Translations under genes and position numbers: made by a program
Assembly: GCA_002633025.1 (NCBI GenBank)
Contig: NMRB01000164.1
Span: forward strand, 232,769-296,768
Origin: Notospermus geniculatus
Taxonomy: Eukaryota > Nemertea > Pilidiophora > Heteronemertea > Lineidae
Length of the DNA: 64,000 nucleotides
Reading direction: 5' to 3'
Notes under the pieces: generated by a model
What the model saw: the letters and a program-made list of their open reading frames with translations, nothing else
Told to the model about the DNA's origin: nothing
Database searches by the model: none
Shown here: one piece after another, positions 36,372-47,813 of the stretch
Layout: each line of letters begins with the position of its first letter
How positions within the stretch are numbered: the first letter of the stretch is position 1

Positions 36372-37576
36372 AGGGACTCTATAGGGAACTCACGGATACC
36401 TCGAATATTCGTCAGTTCAATATCTCAATCATAGGTGGCAGGTCGCAATAATAGTTTGTCAATTTGTCAATAGATGGCGCGAACATGAAAGTATAAGTAC
36501 GCATGCGCAGTTACAAGGCAGAATCACGGGAAATTCTATAAATAGCACTGGGGAACACATGATCACGTCAGCCATGGAATTCCGAGCGGTAAAAATAGAC
36601 ACAAGTTATGAGGAGCTCAGTCACAGCGAACCTTTTAACATTACGTAATATCAATTGGGAAGTGTGCCAGTGCTGGCGATTTAGCGATGTTAATTAAACC
36701 TGGTCATTGCATGGCTGAATGGCAAGGTACATGTAATTGGACCTTTGTGGTGTTTTTATGTGTGTCTGAACGGGGGGGGGGGGTATTCATGTCTACCATG
36801 TATACTGAGCATAACTTGTGTGATGTTGAATCGTCTTTACAGCACGAAATTTGTACTGTGTTCGGTCTGCATGGACTGGGCATGGTTCGGTGCGTTGCCC
36901 AAATTCCCGCCAATGAACACCCCTCCGAATCCGATGTCCCATGAATTCAGCCCTTCAAGAAAACAAAGAGTCCACGAAAAAAACAAAGCTTTATCATTAA
37001 ATTTTCCCCCGAGAACTCGGTTAATGAAGTGTCCAATGCAGTGCTTCTGATTCGACGGGCGCCACATTAATAACACATCTTCAAATGCACAAATCTGACA
37101 GTTTTTTATAGGCCTACCGAGTATTTCCAATTAGTCCATTTTAATTTCTCTCAAACCCCTGACTACATTCCTGACTACATCTATTTGCACTAAGAATTTC
37201 ATAAACGTTGGACTTTCTCTTTGCTCGAACCACTGAGAAAAGTCAACTCCCACCCCAACATAATGCCCCAACTGTGCAAACCACTGTGAACAATAAACCT
37301 CTGAGTATTCTGAGCTACATGTACTAGGATAATTATTCTAAATCTAATTGCATAATAGTAGTTTGTTCCGCCAGACCGTGGAGTTGTTCCATTGGGTGTA
37401 TCAATTTTTGGAACGCTCGGAATTCCATGACTGACGTGACATCATCATGGGTTCCCCAGAGCTATTTATAGAATTTCCCGCGATTCTGCCCCGTACCTGC
37501 TTGACCAGTGGCGCCGGCTGGTTGAAGCTAAATGGTACTGATAGTAGCCTAATAGCCGGTTCCCTATAGAGTCCCT
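36372..37576. mobile_element. 1.2-kb TTAA-target element in the right arm
   Basis: TTAA at 36368-36371 and 37577-37580 flanks the termini AGGGACTCTATAGGGAAC and its complement. Subterminal inverted blocks (CGGGAAATTCTATAAATAGC and CCATGGAATTCCGAGCG, found inverted at about 37410-37490) extend the arms to 180-220 bp. A poly-G tract lies at about 36772-36783. ORFs inside lack a transposase signature. Confidence 0.85.
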
Positions 37577-37659
37577 TTAAGTAGGCAGGTATGTGTAGCA
37601 TCAAGTATGCCTACACCTCACGCATACCGTATGATAGTAAACTGATGACGATTCGTGAC

Positions 37660-38775
37660 TATCGGTCGACCGTCGAAGAGGATCGATGACAATCGATCGA
37701 TGACAATCAATCGATGATGATCAATGACAATCGATGACGATCCATCACGATCGATTGATGATCAAAGGTGACAGATGGCGATTGATGACATTGGACTATC
37801 GATGATGATTGAAGCTGATCGATTACGATCAAAGACAATAGATAACAATCGATCGATGGCGATCAATTACAATCGATGAATGATCATAATCGATAATCGA
37901 TATGACGATTGATGGATGATGGTTGATCAATGACAGTCGATCGATGATGATCAAATGACAATCCTTGATGACTGATGACCCATGACAATTGATAGATGAT
38001 GATCAATGACAATCGATGGCGATCAATTATGATCGATCGATGACAATCGACGATGCTCGATCGATAGTGATTGATGGCAATCGATGATGATCGATGACTA
38101 TCTTTCAATGATGACCAGTCGATGACGATCGATGATGATTAGTGATGACTGATGACCACTGATGATGAGTGATCGATGTAGATGACCAATGACCATTGTT
38201 GATGATCGATGACGACCAGTGATGATCGATCGATGAGGACTAATGACGCTCGATGGTTGATGACAACTGAAGATTATCGAAAACAATCGATGATGATCGA
38301 AAATGATCAATGACAGTCGAAGACGATAGATGACAATTGATCACGATTGAAGACAATTGAAGATGATCGTTCGATGATGATTGATTGATGAGGAGTGATC
38401 GATGATGATTGATCGATGACATTCGATCAATGATGATCGATCGCCATCGATGACGATCAATCGCCATCGATGACAATCAATGACAATCTACCAACGGCAA
38501 TCCATGATGACCGATGACAATCGATTGATGATAAACGATCACGATCTATACCAATCAAACGATGATGACATGACGATTGAGGATGATCAATGACGATCAG
38601 GGATGATCAATTATGATCAATGGATGACGATCGATGGTAATTTATGACCATCGATGATGGTCGATGACAATCAATAGATGATGATTGATCAATGACGATC
38701 AATGATGATCAATGACGTTTGATGACCACCGATGACGATAGATCGATAAGGATGATCGTTGACGTTCACTGACCA
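37660..38775. repeat. GATGATC/GATGACA satellite, right arm
   Basis: About 1.1 kb of the same 6-8 bp words as the left-arm satellite in opposite orientation. The lower copy number than the left block shows independent expansion or contraction. Confidence 0.9.
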
Positions 38776-39519
38776 TTGATGACGCTATTGCCACAATAGA
38801 CTCTATCACTCCAAAAGAGGGCAGCACCTCACGTGGCAGCGTCATGACGCCCTGCAGGTCATTTCTCAACACCATGACGTGATTCGAAAAGAATAGGTTG
38901 TTTAAGCGGTCATGACGTCGTGAATCAATATATGATTTTTTTCGTCTCCCCTCAAGACATCATGAAATGACGTCCGTGACGTCAGGACGCTGTCCCGTCA
39001 GATGCTGCACACTTTTGGAGTTATATCTTCATGCGACATGATATGCCGTGCTACCTCAAATTTGCAGTCAAATTTTCACTGTGCTTTTATTTTCAATTCC
39101 ATTACAGATTTTGTCAAGCATCATCCAAGATAGGCTATGCCAGTCAAGCAAGTACAAGTTGTCAATGGCAGCGATTTCATATCACGCAAATAATTTATTT
39201 TCATCAGTATCGAAGTCGCCCTACACATATATTTTAGCATCAGGATATCACTCCAACTGTACCTAATATTGCAATAAACTAGCTATTGTACTACTTTTGT
39301 CTGAATATTTATCACATTTGGCTCTGGAACAGCTGTTCATCAAAATGGCCGGAACAACAATGAGAGTAAGCAAAATAAAAGTCATGTTGGTTTACTGCGT
39401 TAAAGTCGCCCTTCCACAGCTTATTGGCCTTTCCTATGATAGAATAATCCAACTTCTACTCCGAGCCCATACTAGCTCTGTTAAGTGAAAGTCATGTCAA
39501 CGGGTTCAATCTTGCTAGT

Positions 39520-39896
39520 AGCATAGAACACTGCAACCATACACTTCTAATCGCATGAACATGGCAGTATCCCGAGAAAATTTTGAAGAATTTTTACAAG
39601 GAGAGGTCAGTTTGTTTGTCCTGTGATTCTATGTGATTATCTCGTGCCACACTGAAAAGAAGAGCCCAATAAATTTGTCCTACAATGTTGGCCAAAATCC
39701 TTGTTTTGTCCACCAACCGCTATGTTTTGTGCTCTCAGCCACTGTGAAATGTCATTGTGCATGACGTGAAACTACACTTTAAATTGACTATTTAAAATGA
39801 GTACTTAAATCACAGTTAAAACAAAAATGTGCACACTGGTCTGAAAAAAAGGTTCAGCAAAGGCAGGCAATAAGTGCATCATCCAGAACGGATAAG
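39520..39896. other. No gene seen
   Basis: Flank of the giant inverted repeat. I found no similarity to the flank left of 19226. Confidence 0.4.
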
Positions 39897-40307
39897 GGCC
39901 TGTACACACGGTCCAACATGTTGGTCCAACTTTTTCGTCAAACATGTTTGATTCAATTTGGACCCCCTCCACACACGATCAATCTTATTCATCAAACATT
40001 CTTACAAAAATGGCTGCCAGGTATACAGGATGATGTCATAAAATTCAATCCCCACTGACAATAATAGACGGGCTACTAAAAACTAGCAGTGAATGCGCTG
40101 GGCTTGATCGGGTCAATCATGCAACAAAAATCCTGCTCCGCTACACACGATCAAATTTCCAAGTTTGGTGAAACAAAAATAGGACGAAACCTATTCTGCA
40201 AAATCATGTTGGATGGAATTTATTCCACCCAATTTTCCCGTCACACACGATCAAACTTGTTGGTCCAATTTTTGTTGTTCAATTTTTTTAAATCGTGTGT
40301 ATTGGCC
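39897..40307. mobile_element. 411-bp MITE with ACACACGATCAA subterminal repeats
   Basis: Ends GGCCTGTACACACGG and the inverse of GGCCAATACACACGA are TIRs. CACACGATCAA recurs at about 39973, 40144 and 40236, and TTGGTCCAA near both ends. The overlapping 103-codon ORF is not supported as a gene. Confidence 0.7.
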
Positions 40308-41469
40308 ATAATATTAAAAAAGGCGTCCCGTCTTGTTGGCTTTCGTTTTGTTCATGGTCTGCTGATCTCTAAATGGACATTGAAATCGACTACAAAATGA
40401 TTGGAATCTTCTTCATCCGTCATTGAACGTAGCATTGAAGAATATAACCCTCAAAGTGGGACAACCTTTTCGACTCACACTGACATCATCATCCTCTGCG
40501 GAAAAATGTCAAGGTGCAAATGCTTTAGTGCAATCAATTCAGTCTGTTGATGAAATTGTTCAGTTTAGGTCTTGACTCAAAAGACACGCCACTCGTGCCT
40601 CGTTACAAAGACCTATGGACATGCAAATCCAGACCCCTTTGCAACTGTATGAGTTGGCCAGTTGTAAGCTTGCCGGAATTGCAACAATATATTTCCCAAA
40701 AGAGGAGATTGCAAAACACGAAACGAAGCTGAAGCAGAGACTTGAGAAGTCTATGACAGTGACAGGCACACAAAAACTCCATGCCTTTTATGGCACTGAA
40801 GGGCATAATCAGCTGCGGGAGAAAAGATAATCAAATGCCACAGAATCTCGATTAGTGAACATTGTCAAGACCTAGACTGAAGAAAGCAAGAAAGTAGTAT
40901 AAACGACTGTAACAGGGTATTTACAGGAGACAGCTAAGAAAGTTGAGGTCAAGAGAGTCTTTGTTCCAATGTGTCTTCTCTATACAAGGTAAATCAGGAA
41001 GGAATTCGTTGATCTTGAGCCAAACCGGTCTGGACCCATTATGAAAATTCACCAGTTTCTGGGACGGTGGCGACCTGCGTCATCTAAGAGTAATTTAATA
41101 GACAGCGGTCCTGGATTTTTGTATTGCATTTTCGCTTATTATGTCTATTGGATGAGTAGGCTGGCAAAAGATAAAACGACAGTTTTTACCTATTAGGTCT
41201 CGCAAAACAGACTAGCGTTTATCAAATATTTTAAAACCAACTAGAAAATCGGGAAAGATACATTAACTCACGTAGTAGCCCTATGCAAAGTTGCACAGTT
41301 CTCAGCCCGTAGGTGGGTCATACGGTTGCACATCCGTACAATCTATCTGTTTCTGGTTCTAAGGTACATGGGTGGGTCTAGGTCTTAGCCCTGTCTTAAC
41401 GACACAGCAAATATTTCTCTTCTGCCAACCTTCTCAAAGTTGACCAGTTTTAATCGCCACAAAATCTAT
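40308..41469. other. No confident gene; short unassigned ORF at 40615-40830
   Basis: The plus-strand ORF at 40615-40830 (71 codons) has a charged helix ending near MTVTGTQKLHAFYGTEGHN. A GT..LHAF pattern occurs in some transposon proteins, but this is too little to assign. The rest is featureless. Confidence 0.3.
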
Positions 41470-42570
41470 TAGTCCGTGGGCTAGGTAGGCCCACCTTGCA
41501 CCCCCCCCCCCCACCAGTCAACTTAATGACATTTTTCTGATAGCTATGTGTGTGAACTTTTAATTTAATGATGTTAACATTGAATCCTCAGGGATGAACT
41601 TGGCCTACCGGAGTGATTTTTGTATGGTCTACCCGGAATTTTCAGGTCTCTATTTTTTGGGTAGGGGAAACTATCACAACAAAATACCCCTCATATTAAA
41701 GGTCTTGGAAAGCTCTTTCAGATGATATAAGTTATATGCAAATCAGGTCGATATCTAGGTCACTGGAGGTCAAAAGGTCACGAATTTTGGGCAGTGCTTA
41801 AAATCCGACATGGCGTATTAAAATGGTCGGTGTGCCATGGAATTCCAAAATAATTCCTGTTAACAAATCTCAACATGCAATTTAGACTTCCTCTTCTATA
41901 TTCCATCCACCCATGTTCAATTATTCTGCGAACATTTCTCTCTGAGGCGAATGAAAAAAGATCAAATTTTTGTCATGTCCAAAATGACTGTCATGAATGT
42001 CGAATAGACTCTAACACAGCTTCAGGTCTTATTCATCATGGGCAGAGCTGAAACTTATCTACCCTCATTCTTTACTGTCTGTTTACTAATTACCAGAAGT
42101 ATTCAGATTTGAGAGTTCTAAATGCGATAGCAGAGCCATCTATGATGAGCTCAAGGAATGAAGACATAGGCTTGGTGCTATTTTTATCATCTCAGTGAGT
42201 CAGTGATGATAGTGCCAGTTGCATGGCATGTGCAATCCTGTCAGAGTATGTCAAAATGAAATGAATTTTCACATTTAAGTCTTTTCACCACAAACATGAT
42301 GAATGATGGCATATTTTTGAAAGATGTGAAGGTAAGGTTCGATGATATTGCCAAAAGATTGTATAGGGACTTGGCCAAGAGCTGCAATTAAGTGACTATA
42401 AGCAAAATAAATTGTTAGCAAGTTTGATACTGTACATGTTGACACATTCTATGGGGGAGCCGGAAAGGCAGTTTGCTCCCGTTGCCTGTCCAGTCTAAAT
42501 GTAGCCCTCCCCCATGCCCTGGTCCCCACGTCTCACCCGCGTAATGGTTTCTTTCAGTCTCAAGTTTTCA

Positions 42571-42764
42571 ACGATGTCTAAACGGAAATCAAGTGATGCT
42601 TCAGTCCCTCTGCCGAAGCAAAGTCGCAATGCCAACTGCATCCTTCATATGGATGATTCCAAATACAAAGATGTCTAAACGGAAATCAAGTGATGCTTCA
42701 GTCCCTCTGCCGAAGCAAAGTCGCAGTGCCAACTGCATCCTTCATATGGATAATTCCAAATCGG
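42571..42764 (+). repeat. 97-bp tandem duplication over the gene start
   Basis: The segment with the start codon and first ~30 codons (ATGTCTAAACGGAAATCAAG...) occurs twice in tandem (42571-42667, 42668-42764) with three or four differences. The first copy ends in a stop at the junction, so the second ATG (42671) is the more likely start. Confidence 0.85.
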
Positions 42765-45700
42765 CTCAATTCACGTTCTTCTCGGACCTCGGACCTGGGT
42801 GATGCAGCGAGTAGGTTCCAGAAAATCCTTGAGATACGTGCCCAGCGTCTTGCTCAACCTGCTGGGTCTGCCAACCGGATGGAACAGGTTTGCCAAAAGA
42901 TTCCAGAGACTTTTGATAAAGATGATGGTATCATCGTGATTGCTATCAGAGATTCACGATGAACCTGCACCGCCTCAAATCAGCTACAGAACCAGACTCA
43001 CAGATGGTGGCACGGGCGACCAGACGTACAAGCAGCTCAGCATCTGACCGCGTAATCTTTGAGCAAAACTGCATTTTTTGTGGTAGATATGGGCGTAGAA
43101 AAGTGCGAAAGATGAAAGGCCGGACAACTGAGGGTCTTTCCTCATTTGAATTTGGAGGTGGCAATACTGTACAAAGGTTAGCTGAAAAGCGTCAGGATGA
43201 GGAGCTCCTGAGAAACGTATACGGGGCTTTGATCTTTTTTCATGCGAAGCCAAATACCATCTGAGCTGCCGTCAGAAATACAATGATGCACAAAAGTGGA
43301 GAAGTCAAGATGAAGAACAGAAAGAGCTTACAGAACAGAAGGAGGACTCTCGTAAATTCTGTTTTGACAAATTATGTGAAGTAATAGACCAGAAAATAAT
43401 ACATGGCAAAAATGTCATGACTATGACTGAGTTACGTGATATGTATGTTGATATTTTGTCAGAATCTCCATTTCCAAATCCAAACTATCGGGCTGAGAAG
43501 TTGAAATCCAAACTATTGCGCCACAAAGATTACAATGAAAAACTGTCATTTGTTATGCTTGATAGGCGTCATGGTAAATTGCAGTCAGAGTTGATTTTCA
43601 GTAGTGATACAAAACCTATCCGATGCAGTCAAAAATGGATACATGTTGGGTTGTTCAAATATCATTGATGATGTTGGGAAAATCTTGCATGGTCTGATAA
43701 CAAATGCTTTTGAAAAAGCAGATCAGCTTCCTTGGCCACCCACTGCTTCATATCTTCAAATGGTCGATGACCCTGTCCCTGAGGATTTGCGACGATTTCT
43801 ACTTAATGTGATCACAGGCCACAGCTCTGCCCTGCCATCGGAAAGGACAAATCGACTTGTGTCCTCAATTGGCCAAGATCTTTGTCGGGCAGCGACCAGG
43901 GGCCAGTGGAAATTACCAAAGCACATACTAGTGTGCATGACCTTACGTCACCTATTCAGAAGTGCTAAATTAAGTGCCTTGATGAACAGGCTTGGCCATG
44001 CAGAGAGTTATTCGTTTTCGCTTGAGCTGGAAACAGCACTTGCATCTGCGCTTGATGAGGCCTCAAGTCTTCTTACGCCTCAGATAATACGCAACCCCTC
44101 CACACCCTCCCTCTTCCACAGTGACTTTGACAACTTTGACCAGTTTGTAAGCGATCTTTCTGGAAGTGGCTCAGTGCATACAGCCCATGGAATAATGCTT
44201 CAGAATGTCTCTGGTCCGGCTGAAACTGGCAGTGTTACTGTCACGACGCCCATTCCTTCAATGGAACGTACAGGGGCACGTTCTCTTAAGTCACTTGGGG
44301 ATGACATTCTTCCTCCCTGTTACATAAGCCAGAGAGATGGGCCTCTTATGAAGATAGTCCAGGTCAAATTACCTGATTATGATCTTGCTATGTCAAAGGC
44401 CAGCAACGTCAATCTGACATGGTGTATCTTTCGCCTCTTCAGCGCAGACAGGCAGGTTGTTCCCGGATGGGCTGGTTTCATTTCTGAGACTGGGACGGTA
44501 CCTGAGCGCCTCACAACCATTGATTACTACCCAGTTATTAATCACCCAATAACTGAGTATGCTACTGTCAAAGAGTGCCTTCGGGTATCTAGGGTTGCAT
44601 CAGAAGATGTTGGCCAGAAATATGCCATCACATCATTTGACTTAGGGGTATGCATGAAGGCTTATCCAATTCTCTGGAAAAGTCCAGAGTACTATAGTGA
44701 TCATATTGTCATGATAGGGTCCTTTCACCTCTGTTGCGCTTATCTGAAAATGATTGGCAAGAAAATGAAGGGGTCTGGATTCACGGATGTGCTCATTGAG
44801 TCTGGACTTATGTCCACTGGTTCAATGGATGGGGTGGTTACTGGAAAGAACTACTCACGGTCCATTCATTGCCACAAAGTCATGATAGAGGCAATTGAAC
44901 GATTGTTACTGATGAGATACCACGAGGACACTGGGTCATTGGTCCTCCCATCAGAACCACAGTCAAATGCTAAGGTTGAAGATTTCCTCCATTGCATGGA
45001 AAAGAAGAAGCTAGAAGACGTGATGACTGATGAGGCATTTTCCACTGGTCTTGCTTCCTATTCTGCCTTTCGGAATGGTGTCCGCGAGGGGTCTTTAGGA
45101 AAGACTGCTCAGTTTTGGATTACTTACGCAGACCACATTTGGTTGGTGCTGGCTCTCCTCAAGGCTGTGAAGACCAATGACTATTACCTGTACGGGTCTT
45201 GCCTATACCAAATGACGGACCTTTTCTTCAGTTACGATGGACAAAACTATGCGAGGTATCTTACCTTCTTCTCGCTCTTCCTTTCCAACATTGAGGAATC
45301 CCACCCAGGTGCCACAGAGCTACTGAAGCTTGGAGCTATCAGTGTAGCACGCTCCTTTGTTCCAGGCAACCAATGTGCAGTTGATAAGACTATTGAAGAG
45401 ACTTTCATGCGTCACGCTAAGTCCCGCGCTGGTCCAGGGTCGAGAGGAGCAGGAGTGTCTGGCTTGGTGCAGAATTACGAGGCGTATCGTCGGTGGGCAC
45501 GCACTGCACATGAACGATCTAAGTATGTTGATGTTATGCTCCAAAGTGCAGACATGACCGAAGAGGGGAGAGGCAACACCCATCGGGACGTTAGACCATC
45601 CATGATAAGGAAGAGTGAAAGGGACACAGCCAGGGTTGTTGAAGCATTCAAAAGTTTCATGGATCCATTCCACACCGAAACATCAGATGACAAGCTATAC

Positions 45701-45814
45701 TGCATTGCTTCGGGTGCACCAGCACCTCCTGATGTTGAGTCAGCTATCATGAATGCCGAGGCCACTGGGAGGTCAGCCAAGGACAAGTTTGTTGAAGACA
45801 GGTGTAGTAGGTGA
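42671..45814 (+). pseudogene. Large intronless zinc-ribbon/HTAHGI family protein, frameshifted and truncated
   Basis: Successive plus-strand frames read as one protein. It starts MSKRKSSDASVPLPKQSR, then has LGDAASRFQKILEIRAQRL, a Y-H-R-D-C-Y-Q-R-F segment, CIFCGRYG, and FSCEAKYHLSCRQKYN (a C..C...C...C zinc-ribbon arrangement). A 736-codon open frame from 43604 follows, containing SGSGSVHTAHGIMLQ, PGWAGFISETGTVPE, GSFHLCCAYLKMIGKKM, QNYARYLTFF and CAVDKTIEETFMRHAKS. These blocks match a large family of unknown function that I remember as multi-copy and intronless in corals, molluscs and echinoderms. Lesions: a 7-bp duplication near 42785, a one-base loss near 42945, two extra bases near 43228, and a frame change near 43600. 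The usual C-terminal part (DTTSR, C.CK.GC) is missing; repeat arrays begin four bases after the stop. The related tail at 26862-27475 may be a fragment of the same family. Confidence 0.6.
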
Positions 45815-45817
45815 TAT

Positions 45818-46745
45818 AGTCCCTTGACGGTATAGTCCGGGGACTATAAGTCCCAGTTATTATAGTCCGGGGGTCATCCAACACTAGGGACCATAGTCCG
45901 CCGGACTATCATCACTGGGTATCACAGTCCTGGCACCAGGAATAATTGTCCGGGGTGGACTATGGTATCCGGGGCGGTTCCCAGTGATGAGTGTCCTATA
46001 GAGGCTTTGCAATGGGCAGCCATTGGAGGACAGCAATAGAAGGTTACTATTTTGTTCTTCCAACATGTCTACCAAATGCATTGTTTTCGTCCAACATGGC
46101 TGTCCATTTGAAAGCCCCTGCTGGTGAAAGCAGGGAAAAGTGAGTGTGTTAACCCGACAATGAATAAACAAAAAGAAAGAGGTTTGAAGAAAATGCAGCT
46201 ATTGGATTTGTTGATGCAAATTACTCGTCGACGTACATTTTCAATCGACATGCATTGACCCCCTGCTATACAAACATGTTCATTTTTCGCTAGTACATGT
46301 TCCGTTGTCTTTGATGTTTTCAATGGTACATGTATATGGATGGGCCTTTTTGAACTTTGACTACTCGGTACCAAAGATCGCCCCCTCCAACTGAAATACA
46401 TGTAGACATGTTGATCCTCCATGTCTAAATTTCATTACATTTGAAATCAAAATGCCACATGAACACTAATGTCCGTCATCAGATACTACAGAAGTATCAT
46501 TTGTCTTCATGTGAGAAGAACGATCAGGGTCAATAGTCTGCCGGACTATCACATCTAGGAAAGGAAGTCCGATGGACAAACGTCCCTGGGAATAATGGTC
46601 CGCGGACCATATCCCCCGAGGACATAGTCCGGCGGACATTCATCCCTAGGAGTAGTTGTCCACGGGACTATAATTTCGTGACAAAATAGTCCGCCGGACT
46701 GCAATCACTAGTTCACAGCGTCTGGGGGACCATGTCTCCCGCATC
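45818..46745. repeat. Paired TAGTCCGCCGGACTA arrays flanking ~0.5 kb
   Basis: Arrays at 45818-46000 and 46528-46745 consist of loosely repeated units of about 30 bp with ATAGTCCG and CGGACTAT cores. The unit itself is partly palindromic. The 46001-46527 interior has only short ORFs with no domain. This resembles a small foldback element, or the right-end outer domain of the element at 41470-47389. Confidence 0.65.
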
Positions 46746-47089
46746 ATATAACTGCCACGGACAAATATTTGAAATGATACAAAAATTTCCTTATAGTTTC
46801 TTGCCGCCGCTCATCTGATGCTCTGTTTCTGGTTATCTGAGCATGCCTCGTACATGTTCTCGGTAAGGTAAGAATACCTCGCTTGGGTCAACTGTGAGCT
46901 TGCGTTTTCTACTCACAGTACCCGAAGACGTGGAGGTTGAACCATTGCCTCAGGCCTGTGAAGTGACTTTGTCAATGAACACAAGCTCGTTTATGGGGGA
47001 AAAATTTTACGTGACACCCTTTGGCCAGTTAGACGTTAAATTGGGAAAAAGAAAAAAGGATCAGCACGGGGATCGAACTCGGAGCATTC
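46746..47089. other. No gene; partial tRNA-like unit at 47059-47089
   Basis: The minus strand of 47059-47089 has a B box (GAGTTCGATCCCCGTG) typical of a SINE head, cut by the N gap. An ORF from 46894 runs into the gap and has no recognisable domain. Confidence 0.45.
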
Positions 47090-47357
47090 NNNNNNNNNNN
47101 NNNNNNNNNNNNNNNNNNNNNNNNNNNNNNNNNNNNNNNNNNNNNNNNNNNNNNNNNNNNNNNNNNNNNNNNNNNNNNNNNNNNNNNNNNNNNNNNNNNN
47201 NNNNNNNNNNNNNNNNNNNNNNNNNNNNNNNNNNNNNNNNNNNNNNNNNNNNNNNNNNNNNNNNNNNNNNNNNNNNNNNNNNNNNNNNNNNNNNNNNNNN
47301 NNNNNNNNNNNNNNNNNNNNNNNNNNNNNNNNNNNNNNNNNNNNNNNNNNNNNNNNN
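47090..47357. other. Assembly gap (268 N)
   Basis: Run of N. Any ORF crossing it is artefactual. Confidence 1.
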
Positions 47358-47519
47358 GTGCAAGGTGGGCCTACCTAGCCCACGGACTATATGATATAAT
47401 GATTCTAACCTCAAAAATTTACTAATGATATAACTACTCTCAAACATTTACTTATGACCAGATCAGTTTAGTCACGCGCACATTCCAGGTCACACGGACC
47501 GAGACGAACCTAACCTGAA

Positions 47520-47813
47520 TCAAATCTTGAATAATTTGTGACATCCACGTACAGTTGCCGGTTGTCCTTTGCCACTAAAACAGTAACGGAACACATCCAG
47601 TGGAAAATTAACTACGATTGGGACTACTGCACCACCAGTCTTCAAACGTTTCTTGAGCGCCACGAATAGGTTAGTTGCTGCATTGTCCAGCCTGTTCGGA
47701 TCGATTGGTGGGTTATCGTACGAGTCGACGATGTCACGAGTCACGTTATATTCTGGTTGCCATGATGATGCAGATAGTGGCCAGTCCTTCCACTGGACAA
47801 GGTAATGGTGCTC
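47520..47813 (-). CDS. Chromodomain protein, exon 2 (C-terminal)
   Basis: The exon follows a good acceptor on the minus strand (TTTTTCTCTTGCAG) in phase 0 and codes for 97 residues to a TAA. It opens with EHHYLVQWKDWPLSASSWQP, the second half of a chromodomain (compare the family pattern YLVKWKGW...TWEPE). It continues DIVDSYDNPPIDPNRLDNA and a C-terminal block, FPLDVFRYCFSGKGQPA. Joined to exon 1 the domain is complete, with aromatic residues W (WEVE), W (QWK) and W (KDW) at the three cage positions that bind methyl-lysine in HP1/CDY-type chromodomains. Predicted role: a small nuclear reader of methylated histone; the short length (about 154 residues) and absence of a chromoshadow or catalytic domain are notable. 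It could also be a chromodomain captured from a retroelement, but the intron argues for a cellular gene. Confidence 0.7.
   Translation of the reverse strand, partial: EHHYLVQWKDWPLSASSWQPEYNVTRDIVDSYDNPPIDPNRLDNAATNLFVALKKRLKTGGAVVPIVVNFPLDVFRYCFSGKGQPATVRGCHKLFKI

Larger units (their letters stand above)
19226..39519. mobile_element. Giant 20.3-kb inverted repeat
   Basis: The left arm (about 19226-24069) and right arm (about 35908-39519) are inverted copies. The outer ends share ACTAG(T/C)AAGATTGA and CCCGTTGACATG, followed by more than 700 bp of alignable sequence, then matching satellite blocks, then a further ~450 bp ending at CCGATCATTTCCGACGCTTC. By eye the arms agree at roughly nine positions in ten. 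The arms differ by insertions: two different TTAA elements at one shared site, and a 425-bp MITE only on the left. The 11.8-kb core (24070-35907) holds further foldbacks, a LINE and a pseudogene. I see no flanking target duplication and no transposase, so it could be a foldback-type mobile element, a segmental inverted duplication, or in part an assembly effect. Confidence 0.75.
41470..47389. mobile_element. Candidate 5.9-kb TIR transposon carrying a large zinc-ribbon family protein
   Basis: 41470-41501 and 47358-47389 are exact 32-bp inverted copies beginning TAGTCCGTGGGCTAGG, each flanked by TAT. Between them lie the frameshifted gene at 42571-45814 and TAGTCCG/CGGACTA arrays at 45818-46745, whose core word matches the terminal TAGTCCG of the TIR. 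A poly-C run (41501-41512) abuts the left TIR and the 268-N gap abuts the right one, so TIR length and the interior near the right end are unknown. The alternative is that the two TIRs are unrelated solo copies of one short repeat. Confidence 0.5.

Noticed and set aside
36687-37130. ORFs of 85-101 codons inside the right-arm TTAA element
   Set aside because: Overlapping frames on both strands, including one through a poly-G tract, and no transposase-like motif.
19226-39519. Polinton/Maverick identification for the giant inverted repeat
   Set aside because: Size and long TIRs would fit, but I found no DNA polymerase B, retroviral-type integrase, packaging ATPase, capsid or protease coding sequence in it, and no 6-bp flanking duplication.
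46894-47447. ORFs spanning the N gap
   Set aside because: More than half of each is translated N; no evidence supports them.
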